Numbered from the stretch's first letter, positions 17,401-24,645 are shown. The stretch is DNA of 35,576 nt from Microcystis aeruginosa Ma_MB_S_20031200_S102 (GCA_007095845.1 SFBI01000136.1:1-35576); one strand, 5' to 3'. The notes: generated by a model from the sequence alone, not told the origin. Numbers and translations: made by a program.

Positions 17401-17534
17401 CCTTGGCTAGACAGGGCAAAATCAACGAGGCAATTGAAGGCTTTAAAATCGCCCAAAAGTGGAATCCTAGCCTCCGTTTTGATCCCGTCGCCCGCGCCAA
17501 CCAACTGGCAAACGACGCTAAAAAGGGAAAATAA
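14421..17534 (+). CDS. AAA-like NTPase with coiled coil, membrane segment and WD40 repeats
   Basis: A 1037-residue protein from the ATG at 14421, chosen because family similarity begins at [20 protein letters not shown]. The AAA_35-type NTPase spans about 10-320, with P-loop SRQMGKSS (Lys54) and Walker [12 protein letters not shown] (143-153). A charged helical region (about 390-490) leads to a hydrophobic segment (about 497-516), then a long Gln/Ala-rich coiled coil (about 520-690). Five WD40 repeats of exactly 42 residues begin at 752, 794, 836, 878 and 920, nearly identical in DNA. The tail (about 965-1037) includes a [12 protein letters not shown] block and one TPR-like segment. Architecture suggests a membrane-linked sensor that assembles on a target. 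Residues about 324-340 ([11 protein letters not shown]) come from a C/G-rich repeat. Confidence 0.88.
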   Translation: MTNPTSSTPFSYQVGGSLPAEYRGYVERQADCELYDRLKSGEYCFVFNSRQMGKSSLRVRVMQKLAAEGVACAVIDPQTRGTSLSEDQWYAGTIKRLIDDLHLQEKIDFSSWWKDLAAQSISAVERFTYFIDRVLLAELSQDVVIFVEEIDNLLSLKFDTDGFFILIRSFFERRAEDPRYRRLTFAFLGVATPSDLIVSKRSSAFNIGRAVEMSGFQLQEAQPLMQGLVGKVDDPQAVLQAVLYWTGGQPFLTQRVLNLVVQEADLRLSPPDLVAQVVTSQLIDNWEAQDVPPHLKTIRDRILRSDERLQGRLLGIYQQVLDAEPPPLSSRKEGGIIADESYEQLQLRLTGLVVKREGRLKLYNPIYGAVFNGQWVARALADLRPGFYAEAFKAWQEAQEEQKESFLLRGQALRDAETWAKGKRLSKEDERFLDDSQDVEKRDMERRLAAETEANQILTAAREQAEIEREKAQQELVETREESDRIIKKANRRNKLSLLGALGAIAIAAIAVPISIKATNNFRVAQTNITKLNGDKLRLLADQRKLRQDKIILDSNLRQTRGKEKLAQKNLSVARGKLKDADRKFQQAQNQARSAQQQYLQAQERVLVASAQLAQVNRDRADTERDKVAAEQQFRLAAAQQQKAERAARQAQTELQQAQEEQEEQETILAVNRLERSGEVASNNFQFGQIPALVEAIQVGEAAKALAQKKGRAGFAANPLYALQTMLDTVENRAGQPWQHQTLLAHQDTVRTAAFSPDGKRIVTASNDKTARVWSAETGREIATLNGHQNTFITAAFSPDGKRIVTASSDNTGRVWDAETGREIASLNGHQSYVRTAAFSPDGKRIVTASLDKTGRVWSAETGREIASLNGHQGTVNTAAFSPDGKRIVTASWDNTGRVWDAETGREIARLNGHQDRVWTAAFSPDGKRIVTASSDKTARVWPVENLDRLLVRGCNWLKNYLIVNPQVLAKLPTCQTADLTQPGASILMKQSEALARQGKINEAIEGFKIAQKWNPSLRFDPVARANQLANDAKKGK
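15393..15426. repeat. C/G-run inverted repeat inside the NTPase coding sequence
   Basis: A run of eight C followed by TCTCTC, a short loop, and AAAGGAAGGGGGG forms an imperfect hairpin. It resembles the CCCCCC/GGGGGG palindromes at 19396-19414 and 35304-35333, but here it is read in frame as [11 protein letters not shown], between the NTPase and its winged-helix-like end. Confidence 0.5.
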
Positions 17535-17673
17535 AGTCAAAAGTATAATCTGAGAGAGTTTTGGAGTATGAGACTTTATAGCGCTAAAGCGCAACTACGA
17601 ACCTACTTTTGCCAGAGATCTAATGTTCTGACTTCTGATATATTGATCTTATCTGAAGGAGAAATGAGAAAAA
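17535..17673. other. Intergenic gap with short GCGCTAAAGCGC palindrome
   Basis: The short palindrome GCGCTAAAGCGCAACTACGA at about 17580-17599 recurs in inverted form near 19866 (AGTTGCGCTTCAGCGC). The last bases include GAAGGAGAAATGAG, which supplies the ribosome site for the antitoxin at 17674. Confidence 0.5.
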
Positions 17674-17973
17674 ATGAACCCAAAAATTGACCAGACTCAA
17701 GCTGGTAGTAACTTTGACAAAATTTGCGATCGAGTCATTTCTACTCGTCAACCAATAGAAATTACACGAGAAGGTGGTGAAAGCATTTCCTTGATTCTTA
17801 CAGCAGAACTCAATAGCTTGATAGAAACTGCTTATTTATTCAGTTCTCATGAAAATGCAGTACGCCTCCTAGATGCACTACAACGTGCCAAAGCCAGAAC
17901 GAATCAGCCTCAAACTTTAGAAAACTTATGCCAGGAGTTAGGTATTGACAAAGAAGAAAAAGTCTCAGCCTAA
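17674..17973 (+). CDS. yefM: YefM/Phd family antitoxin
   Basis: A 99-residue antitoxin. The N-terminal Phd/YefM DNA-binding fold is visible in ARAGSNF-like QAGSNFDKICDRV and in PIEITREGGESISLIL. The C-terminal helices (about 55-95) would wrap the toxin. These antitoxins neutralise YoeB and repress their own promoter. An AAGGAGA ribosome site lies upstream. The toxin gene overlaps its end by 29 bases. Confidence 0.9.
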   Translation: MNPKIDQTQAGSNFDKICDRVISTRQPIEITREGGESISLILTAELNSLIETAYLFSSHENAVRLLDALQRAKARTNQPQTLENLCQELGIDKEEKVSA

Positions 17974-18244
17974 GCCAGAACGCGAACTCGTTTTTGATAT
18001 AAGGTTTCTAGAAGACCTCAGATATTGGGTAGAAACTGAGAGAAAAATTGCCCTTCATCTGTTATCTTTAGTTGAAGAAATTCGACGCAATCCTTTTGAA
18101 GGAACGGGCAAACCTGAACCCTTAAAATATCAAGATGCCAATGTTTGGTCTCGCCGCCTTACCCAATCTGATCGTATTGTTTATCTGGTTAGTCACGATC
18201 GGATAGAATTTTTGCAAGGTCGTTATCATTATAGCGATCGCTAA
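17945..18244 (+). CDS. yoeB: YoeB-type ribosome-dependent mRNA interferase toxin
   Basis: A 99-residue Txe/YoeB toxin. The block NPFEGTGKPEPLKY and WSRRLTQSDRIVYLVS match the family. Residues equivalent to E. coli YoeB Glu46, Arg65, His83 and Tyr84 are present as Glu58, Arg77, His95 and Tyr96 (GRYHYSDR). All catalytic positions are therefore kept and the toxin should be active. The frame starts at a TTG at 17945 inside the antitoxin gene; no ATG is available upstream of the conserved region. Confidence 0.9.
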   Translation: MTKKKKSQPKPERELVFDIRFLEDLRYWVETERKIALHLLSLVEEIRRNPFEGTGKPEPLKYQDANVWSRRLTQSDRIVYLVSHDRIEFLQGRYHYSDR

Positions 18245-18273
18245 GTACCTAGACAAACTAAAACGCCAACCCC

Positions 18274-18510
18274 ATGCTCAAAATAGAAATCACCGATACC
18301 TCCATCACCCTCATCCAACTCCTCCATGAAGTTGAAAAAGGACAAGACATCATTATTTTCCGAGAAGGTCAACCCATTGCCCAACTCTCGCCCCCGCTAA
18401 ATTCCCGCCACCCTCTAAGTTCCCACCAGGCTTTGCGATCCCAACATCAACCCTCCGCGATCCAAAGCCTTGACATCCTGCAACAATTACGCCAAGAAGC
18501 ACACTATTGA
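18274..18510 (+). CDS. Phd-like antitoxin of a PIN module
   Basis: A 78-residue protein with the Phd-type fold: ITLIQLLHEVEKGQDIIIFR and GQPIAQLSPP. A Ser/His/Gln-rich linker and a short helical C-terminus (LDILQQLRQEAHY) follow. It is normally the first gene of a VapBC-type pair, but the toxin that follows (18507 on) is only a stub. Antitoxin calling is by fold and context. Confidence 0.8.
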   Translation: MLKIEITDTSITLIQLLHEVEKGQDIIIFREGQPIAQLSPPLNSRHPLSSHQALRSQHQPSAIQSLDILQQLRQEAHY

Positions 18511-18648
18511 TTTACCTAGACACCAGCTTTTTAGCTCCATTTTATTATGAAGGAACTCACACTCATCTCTCATCACTCCGGCTCCCTCAAACCTCTAATC
18601 GAAGGCGCAATCGCTGAAGCCCTACGTTCCACTGAAGCGGGTATCCAG
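18507..18648 (+). pseudogene. PIN-toxin stub, truncated after about 16 codons
   Basis: Starting at a TTG that overlaps the antitoxin stop, the frame reads LIYLDTSFLAPFYYEG, the typical first strand and helix of a PIN toxin with its first Asp. It then changes into unrelated sequence (THTHLSSLRLPQTSNR) and stops near 18648. The rest of the domain is missing. The break lies at the beginning of the next gene, whose own ATG is at 18547. Confidence 0.7.
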
Positions 18649-18837
18649 CGTACCGAACAACGACTGCGAGAATTTGAGGATAAATATCAACTGTCCACAG
18701 CAGAATTTCTGCATCGCTACGAAAACGACGAATTTCAGGAAACCCTGGAACTTGACGAATGGATTGGCGAATTGCGAATGCTACAATGCCTACAGGAAAA
18801 AGCAGAAAGACTCAGAGGAATTGAATTTGTTAATTGA
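18547..18837 (+). CDS. TumA-like antitoxin
   Basis: A 96-residue helical protein with the blocks EQRLREFEDKYQLSTAEFLH and LDEWIGELRMLQCLQ, as in the small helical partner encoded before TumE (DUF6516) toxins. Function is inferred from this pattern and from the following gene, with which it overlaps by 11 bases. Its N-terminus (MKELTLISHHSGS) overlaps the broken PIN reading frame. The partner toxin carries an in-frame stop. Confidence 0.65.
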   Translation: MKELTLISHHSGSLKPLIEGAIAEALRSTEAGIQRTEQRLREFEDKYQLSTAEFLHRYENDEFQETLELDEWIGELRMLQCLQEKAERLRGIEFVN

Positions 18838-19219
18838 AGATTATTTTCAACAGATTTAAACAATTATCGCCACCTGTTCAGTAGTAAATTTTTTTACGCT
18901 AGATTGTGAAAAACGCGATAGTTATGAAGGATTTATTCGAGCCGAAATTAAATTCATTGATAATTCAGTTCTGCATATTCGAGAGTTTGTCAATATCGAA
19001 ACAATTATTAATCGTAATATGTACGCTTATCAGTATATGAATACCATGAATACCTTAATTTTTCGTTATGATAATACTCCACATCATAAAAAGCTGAACC
19101 TCCCAACCTATCCCTATCACAAACATGACAGCAGTGAAGAAAATGTAATCTCGTCCGCTGCTCCAACGCTCTTAGAAGTTCTTCAGGAAATTACCGCCAG
19201 AATCAGGAGTTTTCTATGA
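18827..19219 (+). pseudogene. TumE (DUF6516) toxin interrupted by a stop codon
   Basis: One continuous frame from the TTG at 18827 to the TGA at 19219 encodes a TumE-family protein with hallmarks FIRAEIKFIDNSVLHIREF, then YAYQYMN, LIFRYDNTPHH, and YPYHKH. A single TAA at 18857-18859 (after LLIEDYFQQI) interrupts it eleven codons in. No frameshift is needed, so this is a one-base nonsense change or the real start lies downstream of it. ATG candidates downstream (for example 19019) would lose the first half. Likely an inactivated toxin. Confidence 0.75.
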
Positions 19220-19371
19220 ATGAACTAAAAGGAATCAGTATCAATAAACTGATTGAATATCTTTCCACCAACACTTTAGCCGAATTTGATGCCTATACTA
19301 GATTTAAGGAAATGGCAGCTAATGGCAACCCAGAAGAAGGATTGAAAATCTTGGCTAATTTTGATAAGTAG
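19216..19371 (+). CDS. 51-residue hypothetical protein coupled to the TumE frame
   Basis: A short open frame with an ATG overlapping the TumE stop (ATGA) encodes 51 residues: MNELKGISINKLIEYLSTNT, then an Ala/Glu/Asn-rich tail ending NFDK. I do not recognise it. The overlap is typical of translationally coupled small genes in toxin/antitoxin loci. It may equally be the start of a larger gene cut short by the hairpin-rich region that follows. Confidence 0.4.
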   Translation: MNELKGISINKLIEYLSTNTLAEFDAYTRFKEMAANGNPEEGLKILANFDK

Positions 19372-19529
19372 GTAGGCGTTAAAAGTTGTCAGATGCCCCC
19401 CTTATTAAGGGGGGATTAACGGGGGATCAAACCTAAAATCCATTTTAAATTTAATTATAACCAGCTACTTAATTAATATACAGTATAAAGCATTAATTAT
19501 CACCAAAAAATCACCAAACTAGAAGCGTA
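19372..19529. other. Non-coding gap with palindromic repeat
   Basis: Holds the CCCCCCTTA/TAAGGGGGG palindrome and A/T-rich sequence. No gene is seen. Confidence 0.5.
19396..19414. terminator. CCCCCC/GGGGGG palindrome, terminator-like
   Basis: A perfect 9-bp inverted repeat with a single T centre. It follows the coupled small genes and could end their transcript. It is also one of several related palindromes in this window, so it may be just a dispersed repeat. No T-run follows. Confidence 0.4.
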
Positions 19530-19799
19530 GGTGAAGGGATTTATGGTCTGCGTCGAGCCTTTGTCATTGCTGGGGCAGAAAGCCAATTCATTAGCCTTTG
19601 GAACGTTTCTGATCAAGCGACTAAAGATTTAATGGTAGGTTATTATGGACGCTTACAAAAAGGAGAAGGACGCAGTGAAGCCTTACGGCAAATTCAATTA
19701 GGAATGCTCAAGAGTGAAAACTATCAACATCCCTTCTACTGGGCAAGTTTTATTATTTCTGGTGATTGGACTCCGATGGAATTTAGTTCATCCCCATAA
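19530..19799 (+). pseudogene. C-terminal fragment of a CHAT protease-domain protein
   Basis: Ninety codons match the last part of the CHAT domain in the protein at 21645-24575: GEGIYGLRRAFVIAGAESQ, then SLWNVSDQATKDLMV, YYGRLQKGEGRSEALRQIQL, and FYWASFI. The homologue's catalytic His and Cys lie upstream of the kept part, so no active site remains. It begins abruptly after A/T-rich DNA and ends in a normal stop. It is the remnant of a second CHAT gene. Confidence 0.85.
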
Positions 19800-19945
19800 T
19801 AAATCAACATAAAATAGAAAAAATAAGTTAGTATCAATAAAATTAACAGTCCAGAAATAGTTCATAGTTGCGCTTCAGCGCACCGTATTATGACTAAAGT
19901 TCAACAACGAACCTAATTAAAGCCAAACCTCAATTGATTCAACCC
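19800..19945. other. Promoter-side gap of the FecR-like gene
   Basis: A/T-rich, with the inverted copy of the short palindrome AGTTGCGCTTCAGCGC at about 19866. No gene is seen. Confidence 0.45.
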
Positions 19946-21034
19946 ATGAATAAATTTCTCAAACTCTTTACCCCCATTTCCCTGATATTAATTACGGTAG
20001 GATTTCCGGCGGCGACTTTTAGCAACACTGTTGGAGTTAACACGATTTTTGAGGTAAAAGGGAAAGTTACTGTTAAAAAACCACAATGGAAAAAACCGCT
20101 TCCTGCTTCCGTCGGACTTACCCTCAGTTTTGATGATAAGTTAGAAGTGGCAGCTAATGCTTCGGTTAAGGTTTATTGTAGTAATCTCAAGCAGTGGATG
20201 GTTAAACCGGGAAAGTATATTGTTTCTAGTGGCTGTCCTCGGGGAAATCCTGTGATTCCACTTCCCAATAGTAATAATACAACCCTCCGTCCAACAGGAA
20301 ATACAGAGAAAGTTTTAGCAAAATTACCTTATCTAATTACTCCTCGTCAAACGAATATTCTCACCAATCGTCCTCCCCTGCGGTGGAATGCTGTTCCGGG
20401 TGCAACTAATTATACTATCAAAATAGATGGGGTTAATTGGGAAACGCAGACAAATAAAACTGAGATAGTCTATCCCGGTGAACCTCCTCTGGAAGCAGGA
20501 AGGCGATATCGAGTAATCATAGAAGCTGATAATGGTGCGTCTTCTAGACGTGATGATGAAAACGTCGGGTTTACAGTATTAGATGAACAGACGAAGAAAA
20601 CGGTTTTAGATGCTGTTAAAGCTGTTCAACAGCAGCAATTATCCCCGGAGGAAGCAGGGTTAGTTTTAGCGCATATTTATCGAGGTTATGGGTTGTATGG
20701 GGATGCGGTTGAGGTATTAGAAGGATTGGTGAAGCAAAATAGTCAGATTGCTACGGTTTATCAACTGTTAGGGGATACTTACCTTAAGATTGGTTTACCT
20801 CAGTTGGCAAAAAAACCTTATGATAAGGCGTTAAAACTGGCAACAAATACGCAGAATTTGTCAGGACAAGCGGAGATACAAGCGGGTTTAGGAATAGCTT
20901 ATCGTCTCTTGGGAAATAAGGATGAGGCGATACAGTGGTTAACTAAGGCGAAGGGGACTTATAATCAGTTAGGGGATACTTCGCAGGTTCAGGAATTGGA
21001 TAAAACAATTAATGACATTTTAAGGAGGGAGTAA
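19946..21034 (+). CDS. Secreted FecR-like domain protein with TPR repeats
   Basis: A protein of 362 residues from the ATG at 19946 (the frame extends four codons upstream to a TTG). Residues 1 to about 25 are a signal peptide. About 30-110 look like a FecR-type domain (TIFEVKGKVTVKK, and a Cys-containing loop). About 115-210 is a beta-rich region with PPLRWNAVPGATNYTIKIDG. The C-terminus (about 230-360) has TPRs. Proteins of this type often accompany CHAT-TPR genes in cyanobacteria; here such a gene follows and a fragment of another precedes it. Role unknown, probably outside the cytoplasmic membrane. Confidence 0.75.
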   Translation: MNKFLKLFTPISLILITVGFPAATFSNTVGVNTIFEVKGKVTVKKPQWKKPLPASVGLTLSFDDKLEVAANASVKVYCSNLKQWMVKPGKYIVSSGCPRGNPVIPLPNSNNTTLRPTGNTEKVLAKLPYLITPRQTNILTNRPPLRWNAVPGATNYTIKIDGVNWETQTNKTEIVYPGEPPLEAGRRYRVIIEADNGASSRRDDENVGFTVLDEQTKKTVLDAVKAVQQQQLSPEEAGLVLAHIYRGYGLYGDAVEVLEGLVKQNSQIATVYQLLGDTYLKIGLPQLAKKPYDKALKLATNTQNLSGQAEIQAGLGIAYRLLGNKDEAIQWLTKAKGTYNQLGDTSQVQELDKTINDILRRE

Positions 21035-21036
21035 GG

Positions 21037-21084
21037 ATGAAAGTTAAATTATGGATAATGGCTACTACTTTTGTACGGAGGTAA
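21037..21084 (+). pseudogene. 15-codon remnant of a gene start after the FecR-like gene
   Basis: Two bases after the FecR-like stop, an ATG follows an AAGGAGGGAG ribosome site and reads MKVKLWIMATTFVRR before a stop. It resembles the beginning of a signal peptide and, loosely, the start MKVSIKSGIAVVV of the CHAT gene at 21645. It may be the cut-off start of the original downstream gene. Confidence 0.35.
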
Positions 21085-21091
21085 TCAAACA

Positions 21092-21430
21092 ATGGATAAA
21101 GATAAACTCATAAAATATCGTCAAGCAGTGCAAAATTTGTTAAGTCGCTATGTAGCAGAAGATGTTACCAGTGAAGACGTAGAAGTACAATTAATATTTG
21201 ATGTGGAACGGGATCATTATCAGTGGATGAATGTAGGATGGGAAGGTTTAAAACGAGTTTACCGCTCGATTGTTCATTTTGATATTCGTGATAATAAGAT
21301 TTGGCTACAACAAAATTTAACGGAATTGAATCCAGCAGAAGATTTAATTTCAATGGGTGTTAAGAGGGAGGATATTGTTTTGGGACTGCAACCACCTTAT
21401 AAACGGCCTTATACTAATTATGGTACTTAA
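21092..21430 (+). CDS. xisI: Orphan XisI family protein
   Basis: A 112-residue XisI homologue with the ordered blocks YRQAVQNLLSRY, GWEGLKRVYRSIVHFDI, NKIWLQQNLTELNPAEDL and MGVKREDIVLGLQPP. No XisH gene is visible beside it, unlike the copy at 13958. GGAGG lies ten bases upstream of the ATG at 21092. It may work with the XisH about 7 kb away, or be a transferred single gene; it lies between the interrupted gene start and a YgiT fragment. Confidence 0.88.
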   Translation: MDKDKLIKYRQAVQNLLSRYVAEDVTSEDVEVQLIFDVERDHYQWMNVGWEGLKRVYRSIVHFDIRDNKIWLQQNLTELNPAEDLISMGVKREDIVLGLQPPYKRPYTNYGT

Positions 21431-21504
21431 AACAAATTCTCCTTGTCCCCTTGTTCCAAGGCAAAGCCTTGGAACACAATATCTAAGGCTCTGCCTTAAA
21501 GTAA

Positions 21505-21624
21505 TGCTATAACTGTGGTGAGGTTGTTTTTAGTAGTGAAACAGCAGAAAAAATCAGAATTTTACTACAGCGAAAGGCTCAACCTGACAAATCCATTCAA
21601 GTTGATGTTTTTGCCTATCAATAA
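21505..21624 (+). pseudogene. Fragment of a YgiT/MqsA-type zinc-finger antitoxin
   Basis: After an in-frame stop, forty codons read CYNCGEVVFSSETAEKIRIL then a segment ending QVDVFAYQ. This resembles the C-terminal half of YgiT-type zinc-finger proteins (MqsA-like antitoxins), which have a CxxCGE motif followed by a helix. The first CxxC pair and start codon are missing. The match is short, so it is tentative. Confidence 0.45.
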
Positions 21625-21644
21625 ACTCTAGGGATAAAAAACCA

Positions 21645-24575
21645 ATGAAAGTATCAATCAAATCAGGGATAGCGGTTGTCGTCATTACCGGGATGATGGG
21701 ATTATCGGGAGTCATGTTAACCCCAACGGTGGGACAGGTGATTTCTCAGGTTTCTGAGCAAGACCAAGAAGCCTTAGCCGAAGTACAACGCTTATATCGG
21801 CAAGTTGTTGAGTTATATCAGCAAGGGAAATATAATGAGGCGATACTGTTAGCAGAAACAGTGTTAGAAATTTATAAGAAAAATCTCGGAGAAGAACATC
21901 TTGGTACTGCCACTATTCTTAATGATTTAGGAATACTTTATCAGTTTCAAGGTAAGTATTCTGAATCTGAACTCTCTTTACAACAAGCTTTAGCCATCAG
22001 ACAAAAGCAGTTGGGAAATAATCATGTTGATATTGCGCTGAGTTTGACTATTATGGCAGATCTTTATCGGCTTCAGGGAAGATATAGCGAAGCAGAACCT
22101 CTCTATCAACAAGCTTTAGATATCTATAGAGAAAATCAGAAACATAATCATCCTGACACTGCCACCACGATGAATGGTTTAGCATCTCTTTTCCAGTCTC
22201 AAGGTAGATATGACGACGCTGAAACTGTCTATCGACAAGCCTTAGAGATCAGACAAAACCTATTGGGAGAAAATCATCCCGATACTGCTACTAGCCTTAG
22301 TGATTTAGCAGTGCTTTATCGCCTTCTAGGGAGATATGTAGAAGCCGAAACTCTTAACTTACAAGCTTTATATATCTACACACACAAATTTGGCAAAATT
22401 CATCCTGCTACTGCTGTTACCCTCAACAATTTGGCAAGACTTTACGAGTCTCAGGGAAAATACAAGGAAGCTGAACTTATTTATACACAAGCTTTAAGCA
22501 TCTACAGAGACAAACTGGGAAATCATCATCCATTTACTCTTACGAGTCTCAATAATTTAGCAGGACTTTACGCGTCACAAAGAAAGTATGCCGAAGCCGA
22601 ATCCCTCTACCAACAATCTTTAGCCATCAGAAAACAACAATTAGGGGAAAATCATCCTGATACGGCTACCAGTTTCAACGATTTGGCATTACTTTACACG
22701 TCTCAAGGAAGATACAGCGAAGCTGAACTCCTCTACAAACAGGCTTTAGCTATCTGGAAACAACAATTAGGAGACAACCATTTCAATACCGCTACCAGTC
22801 TCAACAATTTGGCAGCACTTTACCAGTCTCAAGATGATATTCCTCAAGCCATTAATTATCTCAGCCAAGGACTTGCAGTAGAAGAATACAACCTCTCAGA
22901 AAATCTAAAAATGGGGGATGACAAGCAAAAACAAGATTATATGGCAAAGGTTTTAGGGACGACTAATGGGGTGATTTCCCTCAATCTTCAAGCTGTACCC
23001 AATAACCCAGAAGCAACCCGTCTCGCCTTGAAAACTATCTTAGAACGCAAAGGACGAATTTTAGATGTTTCAACCAATAGCTTACAAATTCTCCGACAAC
23101 GTACTGATGACCTCGAAAGTCAACAATTATTGACTCAACTGATTGAAGTTCGGACTCAACTATCTAACCTGACTTTTAAAAAGCCTGATGATTTTCCCTC
23201 ACCAGAAATTTACCGTCAACAACTTAACGAAGTTACCGCAAAAGCAAAAGAAATAGAGGGTAAAATCGGTGTTCGTAGTGCCGAATTTCGTAGTCTATCC
23301 CAACCCATTACCCTGGAAGGTATTCAAAAGTTAATTCCTGCTGATGCTGCTTTAGTTGAAATAGTCCGCTATCAACCTTTTAATCCTAAAGCACCTGAAA
23401 ATCAACGCTTTGGCATTCCTCGTTATGCTGTTTATATTCTCTATCCCAATGGTGACATCAAAGCCAAGGATTTAGGGGAAGCTAAACCGATTGACGACAA
23501 ATTAATTTACTTTCGTGACAATCTTGCAGATGTTGACAAAGTAACTGGAATACCTCAAACTCCTATTCCCCAACTTAAAGAATCAGCGCGTCAACTTGAT
23601 GAGACATTGATGCAGCCTATCCGTCAATTATTAGGCAATACTAAAACAATTCTGCTTTCTCCTGATGCTGCACTTAATTTAATTCCCTTTGAAGCTTTAG
23701 TGGATGAAAATAATCAATACTTAGTGGAAAATTATCATATTACCTATCTCACTTCTGGACGGGATTTACTGCGCCTTAAAGATAAATTTGCTAGTCAACA
23801 ATCTCCCCTTATTGTAGCTGATCCTTTCTACGGTAAAGCAGGGGAAAAAGTCGCTCTCACTCGTTCCATCGACCTGTCTGAGTTTACTTTTCCCGGTCTT
23901 CCGGGTACAGAGGAAGAAGCTAAAGCAATTAAAAATCTCTTACCTCAAGCCACTGTTTTAACGGGTTCTAAAGCCACAGAAAACGCCGTCAAACAAGTTA
24001 AAAAACCGAATATTCTCCACATCGCTACTCATGGTTTTTTTAAACCGGAACGTAATTTGGGCGAACGTAATTCGGGCGAACGCAATCCGGGCGAACGTAA
24101 TTCGGGCGAACGCAATTCGCCCCTACAGGGTGAACGTAATGTTATTGAGAATCCTTTATTGCGTTCTGGGTTAGTTTTAGCAGGAGTTACAATCGGTCAA
24201 AGTGCAGGAGATGATGGGGTTTTAACTGCTTTAGAAACTACTAATTTAAACTTAGTGGGAACCAAATTAGTTGTCCTTTCTGCTTGCGATACGGGGAAAG
24301 GAGATATTAAAATCGGTCAGGGAGTTTATGGATTGCGCCGTGCTTTAGTTATTGCGGGAAGTGAAAGCCAATTAATTAGCCTTTGGAAAGTATCTGATGA
24401 CGCAACTAAAGATTTAATGGTCGCCTATTATGGACGCTTACAAAAAGGAGAAGGACGCAGTGAAGCTTTACGACAAATTCAACTAGGAATGCTCAAGGGT
24501 GAGAAGCAAAAACATCCTTTTTATTGGGCCAGTTTTATTCCTTCTGGTGATGCAACTTCGATGCAATTTGACTGA
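21645..24575 (+). CDS. Secreted TPR-CHAT (caspase-like protease) protein
   Basis: A 976-residue protein. Residues 1 to about 30 look like a signal peptide. About 40-430 contains roughly nine 42-residue kinesin-light-chain-like TPRs (LNNLAxLYxSQGKY...EAE type). A linker precedes the CHAT domain (about 610-975), a caspase-like cysteine protease fold. The catalytic dyad is His796 in LHIATHGFF and Cys881 in VVLSACDTGKG, both present. Known relatives process partner proteins in cell-death or defence settings, but the target here is unknown. Between His and Cys lies an in-frame run of GERN repeats (about 804-835) from a DNA repeat. Confidence 0.92.
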   Translation: MKVSIKSGIAVVVITGMMGLSGVMLTPTVGQVISQVSEQDQEALAEVQRLYRQVVELYQQGKYNEAILLAETVLEIYKKNLGEEHLGTATILNDLGILYQFQGKYSESELSLQQALAIRQKQLGNNHVDIALSLTIMADLYRLQGRYSEAEPLYQQALDIYRENQKHNHPDTATTMNGLASLFQSQGRYDDAETVYRQALEIRQNLLGENHPDTATSLSDLAVLYRLLGRYVEAETLNLQALYIYTHKFGKIHPATAVTLNNLARLYESQGKYKEAELIYTQALSIYRDKLGNHHPFTLTSLNNLAGLYASQRKYAEAESLYQQSLAIRKQQLGENHPDTATSFNDLALLYTSQGRYSEAELLYKQALAIWKQQLGDNHFNTATSLNNLAALYQSQDDIPQAINYLSQGLAVEEYNLSENLKMGDDKQKQDYMAKVLGTTNGVISLNLQAVPNNPEATRLALKTILERKGRILDVSTNSLQILRQRTDDLESQQLLTQLIEVRTQLSNLTFKKPDDFPSPEIYRQQLNEVTAKAKEIEGKIGVRSAEFRSLSQPITLEGIQKLIPADAALVEIVRYQPFNPKAPENQRFGIPRYAVYILYPNGDIKAKDLGEAKPIDDKLIYFRDNLADVDKVTGIPQTPIPQLKESARQLDETLMQPIRQLLGNTKTILLSPDAALNLIPFEALVDENNQYLVENYHITYLTSGRDLLRLKDKFASQQSPLIVADPFYGKAGEKVALTRSIDLSEFTFPGLPGTEEEAKAIKNLLPQATVLTGSKATENAVKQVKKPNILHIATHGFFKPERNLGERNSGERNPGERNSGERNSPLQGERNVIENPLLRSGLVLAGVTIGQSAGDDGVLTALETTNLNLVGTKLVVLSACDTGKGDIKIGQGVYGLRRALVIAGSESQLISLWKVSDDATKDLMVAYYGRLQKGEGRSEALRQIQLGMLKGEKQKHPFYWASFIPSGDATSMQFD
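24049..24142 (+). repeat. 15-bp tandem repeat and palindrome inside the CHAT coding sequence
   Basis: About five 15-bp units (GGGCGAACGYAATTC) are translated as (N)SGER/NPGER. They end in the palindromic GGGCGAACGCAATTCGCCC plus CTACA, which resembles a dispersed palindromic repeat of cyanobacterial genomes. It keeps the reading frame and lies in a loop before the catalytic Cys. Confidence 0.75.
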
Positions 24576-24645
24576 TGAAGGGTTAGGAGTTAAACTTAGT
24601 AGTAAAGTTATTGGTATCACAAACAATTACTAGGAGAGTCACACA

